Positions 26,001-64,000 of a DNA stretch of 64,000 bases are shown here, piece after piece (the first letter of the stretch is position 1; every line of letters starts with the position of its first letter). The stretch spans positions 13,516,001 through 13,580,000 of the forward strand of contig CAVNZM010000002.1 in the NCBI GenBank assembly GCA_963693365.1, written 5' to 3'. The notes below the pieces were generated by a model. That model ran no database searches and had not been told where the DNA came from. It saw nothing but the letters and a program-made list of their open reading frames with translations. The position numbers were made by a program, and so were the translations under genes. Origin of the DNA: Amoebidium appalachense. Lineage: Eukaryota; Ichthyosporea.

Positions 26001-26371
26001 TTGTCTGGTTGCCTATTGTCTTCTTTGTGTATTGGAAACTCCTTCCCCCCCCCCACCCCCCCCCCCCCACTACCCCTCCCAGGGGAAAAAAACCCCGGAC
26101 CTTGCCGCACTCTCGTTTCTCCGGTGTGTAAGCGTGCACATGTGTCTAGTATGCCGACGTGTGCGCGTAGTTGTGAGCTTGTATGCCTGTGTATATGCAT
26201 GTATATTTCCCAACCAAACTACAAACACCCTGTTTGCAAGAAGTGGCGTTAACACGTGTGCGCGGGCACTCACCCGACGTTGGGAATGCCCACGATACCG
26301 ACTTTAAGCGAGGTACCAAAGCGACCAAGCAGAGGCTTGGGCTCGGCAACTTCCTTCTTTTTTGGTGGCAT
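17291..26371 (-). CDS. OLA1: Obg-like ATPase 1 (YchF/OLA1 family)
   Basis: Cytosolic P-loop ATPase of the Obg/YchF family, linked to translation and stress responses. Fourteen coding exons, in transcript order: 26274-26371, 25621-25691, 24938-25002, 24580-24636, 23526-23604, 23014-23111, 22162-22242, 21222-21299, 20315-20412, 19752-19833, 18794-18949, 18336-18408, 17860-17978, 17291-17323. They total 1,188 nt (395 aa plus stop), essentially the length of animal OLA1 (396). Motifs: N-terminal MPPKKK, P-loop GIPNVGKST (29-37), switch [10 protein letters not shown] (~89-98), NLTE (229-232) in place of the GTPase NKxD, as is characteristic of ATP-preferring OLA1, and a C-terminal TGS domain (~305-385) with [15 protein letters not shown] and GDIIFFK. 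Every junction keeps phase. Start chosen by the family-typical MPPKK N terminus. Confidence 0.95.
17324..17859. repeat. OLA1 intron 13: C(n), C(n)A(n), CAA and (CA)n tracts
   Basis: Poly-C (about 17671-17690 and 17807-17835), CAACAA repeats running into a long poly-A (about 17731-17771) and (CA)n (17836-17855) abutting the exon 13 donor. Similar tracts fill introns 11-12 (poly-C to poly-A at about 18017-18068; CGCG/CACA at about 18252-18300; A-rich to about 18780). Confidence 0.85.
21801..21855. repeat. (GT)n microsatellite in OLA1 intron 7
   Basis: Pure GT/TG run of about 55 bp, followed by a GT/CA-rich stretch to about 22110. Non-coding. Confidence 0.9.
24024..24140. repeat. Dispersed intronic repeat, copy 1
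   Basis: About 115 bp immediately after a poly-G tract: TACGAAGTACACAAGAACAA, then CACAATGCA, AGTATGCA and ending CCATCCTC. It is related to the segment at about 25036-25160 in the neighbouring OLA1 intron, with the same order of blocks and the same poly-G flank. Weaker likenesses occur near 52965-53010 and 63530-63600. Possibly a short interspersed element. Confidence 0.6.
25036..25160. repeat. Dispersed intronic repeat, copy 2
   Basis: Shares with 24024-24140 the blocks ATACGATGTACAAAATCACAA, GCACAATGCAAAGTGTAAAC, GAGTATGCATAATGCG and GTCCATCCTCCGG, again beside poly-G. Non-coding inside OLA1 intron 2. Confidence 0.6.
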
Positions 26372-26862
26372 GTTGGGAGTATAAACCTGCAGGAAAAAAC
26401 CTGAGATACAACCCTTAGCCGGTAAGAAACTGAAGAGCACGCGGGAGAGAGAAAGAATATATTGGGTCATCAGTCAGTACGAATACAGTTGGGCAGACAT
26501 TGGCCGGAGCCTCCGGCCGCAGAAAGATGCATCACTTGACCATAAGGTAACAAATCTTAGCAGTTATGGTTTACGGAAAAGAAAAAACAGGGGGTGCATG
26601 GCTCACAGTACAGATCAACACGTAAACAAGATCTATCTTCATAAATCGTGCAACCACGTATGTGCAAGCATAAAAACACACACACGTGCACGCACGCGCA
26701 CACACGTGTACACGAACGAAGCTAAACCCAAACAACAGCCAAAAACCGGCGGAACCACACCACCTCCCACTGTCTACGTATTCTCTTGGTGCAATAACCG
26801 TCAGACACAACACAAAAACTTACCGTCGAGCGTCTGACGGAATATTATCTCTCTCCTTGCAC
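26372..26862 (-). other. OLA1 5'UTR segment, intron and candidate 39-nt 5'UTR exon
   Basis: On the minus strand an acceptor CCTGCAG ends at 26387, giving 15 nt of 5'UTR before the ATG. Further upstream, 26824-26862 is bounded by CTACAG and a strong donor GTAAGTTT and would make a 39-nt untranslated exon. Another donor-like GTATAG at 26933-26938 may end a first exon. Inferred from splice signals only. Confidence 0.4.
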
Positions 26863-27000
26863 CTGTAGCATAAAAAGAGGCGAAAGTCAGGCAAGTGAAC
26901 AGGTACTGCAGAAAAGAAATAACCAAGCTAAGCTATACCGTCAGTCAGTACGAATACATGTTGCGCAGACACTGGCCGAAGCCTCCTGCACAGAAAAATA
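26469..27000. repeat. Direct repeat pair upstream of OLA1
   Basis: About 55-60 bp beginning TCAGTCAGTACGAATACA at about 26470 recurs at 26941, followed in both by GCAGACA(T/C)TGGCCG(G/A)AGCCTCC. Spacing is ~471 bp. The second copy directly abuts a donor-like site, so it may represent a duplicated first exon or promoter segment. Confidence 0.7.
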
Positions 27001-28995
<1,995 letters not shown>

Positions 28996-29003
28996 TGACG
29001 TCA
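28996..29003 (+). promoter_or_regulatory. CRE-like palindrome TGACGTCA in a CpG-rich patch
   Basis: TGACGTCA at 28996-29003 follows a GC-rich, CpG-dense stretch (about 28935-28985). A strong donor GTAAGTCC at 29373 could end a 5'UTR exon of the downstream UBE2D gene, with the acceptor just before 30427 (TTCTCAG at about 30412). This is a plausible promoter for UBE2D; position only. Confidence 0.3.
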
Positions 29004-31242
<2,239 letters not shown>

Positions 31243-32061
31243 GTGTCCCCTTCCCCCTCCCCTCCCCCCCCCCCCCCCCCCCCAAACACACACACAAAGC
31301 ACACACACACCACCACCGCAATCACAATCACAATGACAACCACAACCACCACCCTCTACACACACACACACACACCCTTCCTCGACACTGCCTGTGCCCT
31401 CCCTCCGAACTCTCTCGAATACACCCACATGCCAAAGCCACCAGGTCTTGTGTGGGAAACCAAATCGCATGCTACACTTTCAACTCACCTCCACCTTCTT
31501 CAGATCAACCATGCACCTATCTACTTGTTTCAGTAGGCAAGGTTCTGATATAGACCCCCCCCCCCAAAAAAAAACCCCTGGATTCGGACCTGCACTATTC
31601 TTTACTCTCCTTCATGAACAACACTTTTAAATATCAGCGTGCACCCACGTGACTGCATGTGCAGTAAGACGTGTGGGATTTTGATGGTTTCTGGATGTGG
31701 AGTTAACAGCTATAAGATAGCTTTTTGTTTTCTTCTTATTTTTTTCGTGTTTGGATGTTTGCAAGGGAAGTTTGTGTGTGTGTTTGGGCGGGGGGGAGGG
31801 AGGTGGGTGGGTGTGTGTGTGGGGGGGGTGCTGGATTAGTGGAGTTGTGCGTAAGACTTAGTGCTTATGAGCTGGGACTTGGTGATGGGTCTTGACGTGT
31901 TTATGACATTGCGTGCTAACGGACTGTGTTTTGCACCCACAGGGGCAGCTAGAGGCCTATATGTGACGACAAACGACCAATAGAAGTGTGCCTGCAGGCA
32001 CACACCCCCAAGTTGTATGTTCCGGGTGTCTAGAGGGCGCCGACCTTGCGCTAGTAATAAA
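31243..32061 (+). other. UBE2D 3' region: possible terminal intron 31239-31942 and polyadenylation signal
   Basis: GTAAGTG at the stop codon and a TTTTGCACCCACAG acceptor ending at 31942 bound a possible intron holding poly-C, CA/CAA repeats and GT tracts. AATAAA at 32056-32061 is the likely polyadenylation signal, so the mature 3'UTR after 31943 would be short. Confidence 0.5.
32056..32061 (+). terminator. Polyadenylation signal AATAAA of UBE2D
   Basis: Canonical AATAAA about 115 nt after the candidate terminal acceptor, on the same strand and in unique sequence. Confidence 0.5.
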
Positions 32062-32210
32062 GAAAGAATGTACGTGTCATGCTGTGGCCCAGTTGTGCAC
32101 GATTAGTGGCAAGGTCTGGTGTCGATATGTATGCCAGAGGCCAGGAAGGGTTGTGCGTGTGTGGGTGGGTGTTTTTTTTTTTTTTTGTGGGGGGGGGGGG
32201 GAGGGGGGCA

Positions 32211-32295
32211 AGCTCAATGGCTATGCCATATAGCTATCGCCCAGCCTCGGTCAGTGCGCTGGCCCCGGGAGCGAGCATGGTGTAGCCATTGAGCT
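32211..32295. repeat. Inverted repeat between two T(n)G(n) tracts
   Basis: AGCTCAATGGCTATGCCAT (32211-32229) is matched in reverse complement by TGGTGTAGCCATTGAGCT (about 32278-32295), with a ~48-bp loop. T(n)G(n) runs sit on both sides in direct orientation. Confidence 0.7.
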
Positions 32296-32512
32296 CGTTT
32301 TTTTTGGGGGGGGGGGGGTCCGAGCTTACACAAAACACGAGCCATGGACACATCTTGGCCTTGCTACCTCATGTATGTAATGTCCAACAGGAAAAGCGAT
32401 TATTTTTTGTGAAATGTGATATTTGACTATCCCCTTTTCACCTTAAATTTCAGTGCTTTGAGTATGAGTTACTGTGGAGTGTTTCTCCATACAAAGAACA
32501 TGCACGGTTAAC

Positions 32513-33042
32513 GTTCTTCCCCCTGGCCGTTCGCCTGGCATGTTAATCTGTTGATGGCCAGCACGATACAGCCTTGGGTACGTGTGACAAGGCTTACCGC
32601 CGACGTCGACATGTGCAGCTAATGACACATAAGTTACACGACCTGCTCGAAAAAGTCACTGAGTACATAAACACCACCACGACCACGTATGTATGCATGC
32701 GCATGCCATCCTACAGATGCTATTTACTATTACAGGGACCTCGGACGTCTAGACTCTATACATGAACACATGGGTGTTCATGTACAAAGTTGAACGTGAA
32801 GTACTAGTACTAGTGTGCTTGCTGCGTGACACTGCGCTCCTTCCGGGGGGGGAGGCTCGCTGAGAGAGGGAAAGAGTACGGAGCTCGGAGGGGGGGGGGG
32901 GGGGGGGGGATGGCCGGAGTCACCCTAATATTAGTTTTCACGTGTTTAGCAAAATGATTATGTAGTTCTTCCCCCTGGCCGTTTGCCTGCACGGTGTGGC
33001 CATGTTAAAATATCTCCTATTGAAGGCCAGCACGATACAGCT
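32513..33042. repeat. Degenerate direct repeat pair
   Basis: TTCTTCCCCCTGGCCGTTCG ... GGCCAGCACGATACAGC occurs at about 32513-32575 and again at about 32967-33042 with small insertions. Both copies continue into ACAAGG(C/T)TT(A/G)CCGC. No coding potential seen. Confidence 0.75.
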
Positions 33043-33953
33043 TCAGACCAGGGGTTTGTGCACACAAGGTTTGCCGCTGACAGCATGCATGCATATATAT
33101 GTGCACACTGCAAGTCCGGGATGCATGTACATGCATGTACATCGATTTTGGAGGAAGCCGCTGCATATATCGGGCTGGGGTGTCTGACCTGATCTCAGAG
33201 TCGGGATTTTGTGTCTCAATACTTATAACGAATAGCAAACTAGCAACACATGTACATGTGCACCGTGATTTCATGAACGTTGGAGACCCAGGACAGAGGG
33301 CCAACCAGGGGGATTTGTCTGGTGTCAGACCATATACTGCATGTGGCCAGGGCCGGCAGAACATGTATATATGCGGTGAAGACCAGCACTGAGTGATTCG
33401 CCAGTTTCTCATTTACATTTTATCGCACATTAGTGGCCAGAAATCATAAGATTGGGTTTTAAGTTTAGTGCAAAATGATCTATGTACGTATGCATACGTG
33501 TACGTAGCATCAAATTTTACTGGCAAAAACGGTTGAATTAAATTTCCTGGCAACCTTCCGCAGACCTGCTGGGTTGGTTATTCCTAAAGAAAACGATAAA
33601 ACCCATGTTTAGAATAACGTTACTTCTATGGTATTATAATTACCTTAGTGCTTTTTGCGTAATATTTCCTAAATGAGGTGCTAATGCACATAAAATCACT
33701 GATAAAGCATCAGAAAACCACGTGAATAAATACAAGAATTCCGATTACAGACATGCAGTGAGTAGGCATGGTCATTCTTGTAACAGTTGTTTCTACTCAT
33801 CCAGATACACAGCAGTTGGCATGAAGCCTGCTGGTGACTAAATTACAAAATAGAAAATTCATCACAAACACACTTTAAGGTGTAATTAATGGTGGGCTGT
33901 AGAATACACATGGCCAGCCCGCGCCTACAATTAATGAAACACCAACCCTTACC
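33043..33953. other. Intergenic DNA between UBE2D and the giant minus-strand gene
   Basis: Unique, AT-richer sequence. No gene or RNA gene recognised. It includes the 3' flank of the giant gene; no AATAAA is obvious on its strand. Confidence 0.5.
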
Positions 33954-63434
<29,481 letters not shown>

Positions 63435-64000
63435 CTGTAAATGAGAGGGAAAGGGGGGAGGGGGGAGGCGGGTGGGTGAGGGAGGGGGGCAGGGAAGGGG
63501 GAGGGGGGGGGGGGGGAGGATGTTAAAAAGTGTTATAGAGCACGAAGTACAAAGCGATAACAGATGACGATAAAAAGTGGACAAAACAACACAGAGTGAA
63601 AAGGGGGAGGGGGGGGGGGTGGGGGGGGGGTGGAGGGGGAGGGAAGTGGGAGGGGAGGGGCGGCGGGGGGGGGGGGGGGGGGGGGGGGGGGGGAGAAAGG
63701 GGGGGAGGGGGGGGGGGGGGGGGATGGTGGATTGGTGGTGTCCCGATCGAGGAGAGAGTGTAATGTGAAGGGATGAGAGATGAGGATGGAGGAAAAGGAA
63801 TTGTTAGGGGAAGGGTGTCTGCCTATCCGTGTTCTATCACTGCAGATGGTCTGAGAAATCAATTAGACCCACACTCTCCCATCCTCCCCCCCTCCCCTCC
63901 CCCCCCTGGGCCCCCTCCCCCCTCCCTCCCCTCCCTTTCCCCCCTTCAACACACACACACACACACACACAAACACACACCCGGGTTTCTGTTTTCTAGA
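63435..64000. other. Partial intron of the giant gene at the window edge
   Basis: G-rich blocks (about 63500-63517 and 63600-63723) and CA repeat (about 63950-63980). The next upstream exon of the giant gene is not in the window; nothing else recognised. Confidence 0.6.

Overview
The window is nuclear DNA from an intron-rich eukaryote. It is packed with homopolymer C/G and A/T tracts and CA/GT, TC/GA and AT microsatellites. Coding exons are islands whose introns are mostly low complexity. I cannot name the species. Animal-like calcium-binding EGF modules, a TNFR-like cysteine block, phase-1 exon modularity and bacterial-type SdrD_B-like domains on one polypeptide would suit a unicellular holozoan or another protist lineage with large surface proteins. 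That is inference. The splice models below were built by eye and checked only for reading-frame phase.

Layout. Positions 1-3860 are low-complexity and unassigned DNA. A plus-strand gene (3861-10842, nine exons, 1,228 aa) encodes a type I membrane protein. It has a signal peptide, a right-handed beta-helix-like N terminus, a cysteine-containing extracellular region, a lectin-like F5/8C domain, a repeat-rich stalk, one membrane helix and a cytoplasmic tail with duplicated RRNSLE motifs. A small single-pass membrane protein gene is on the minus strand (12941-13177). Positions 13.2-17.3 kb are intergenic and hold a three-copy tandem array with (TC)n tracts; one copy is interrupted by a 225-bp fully palindromic element flanked by TA.

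Two housekeeping genes follow. OLA1 (Obg-like ATPase 1) lies on the minus strand at 17291-26371 in 14 coding exons, 395 aa. A UBE2D-class ubiquitin-conjugating enzyme lies on the plus strand at 30427-31242 in two exons, 147 aa. They are divergently oriented around a 4-kb upstream region with a CRE-like palindrome and possible 5'UTR exons.

From 33954 to the right edge a single minus-strand gene fills almost half the window, and its 5' end lies beyond it. At least 38 exons give about 3,613 visible residues, in order: about 19 SdrD_B-like domains, two plain EGF repeats, a ~285-residue proline-rich hinge, eight exons of EGF/cbEGF modules, a possible SEA-like region, a TNFR-like cysteine-rich region, and a C-terminal hydrophobic tail resembling a GPI-anchor signal. 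Nearly all domain exons are phase 1-1. Two exons need a one-base homopolymer correction and one junction lacks a normal acceptor AG. Together with the first gene this makes the window rich in large predicted cell-surface proteins, whose ligands cannot be told from sequence.
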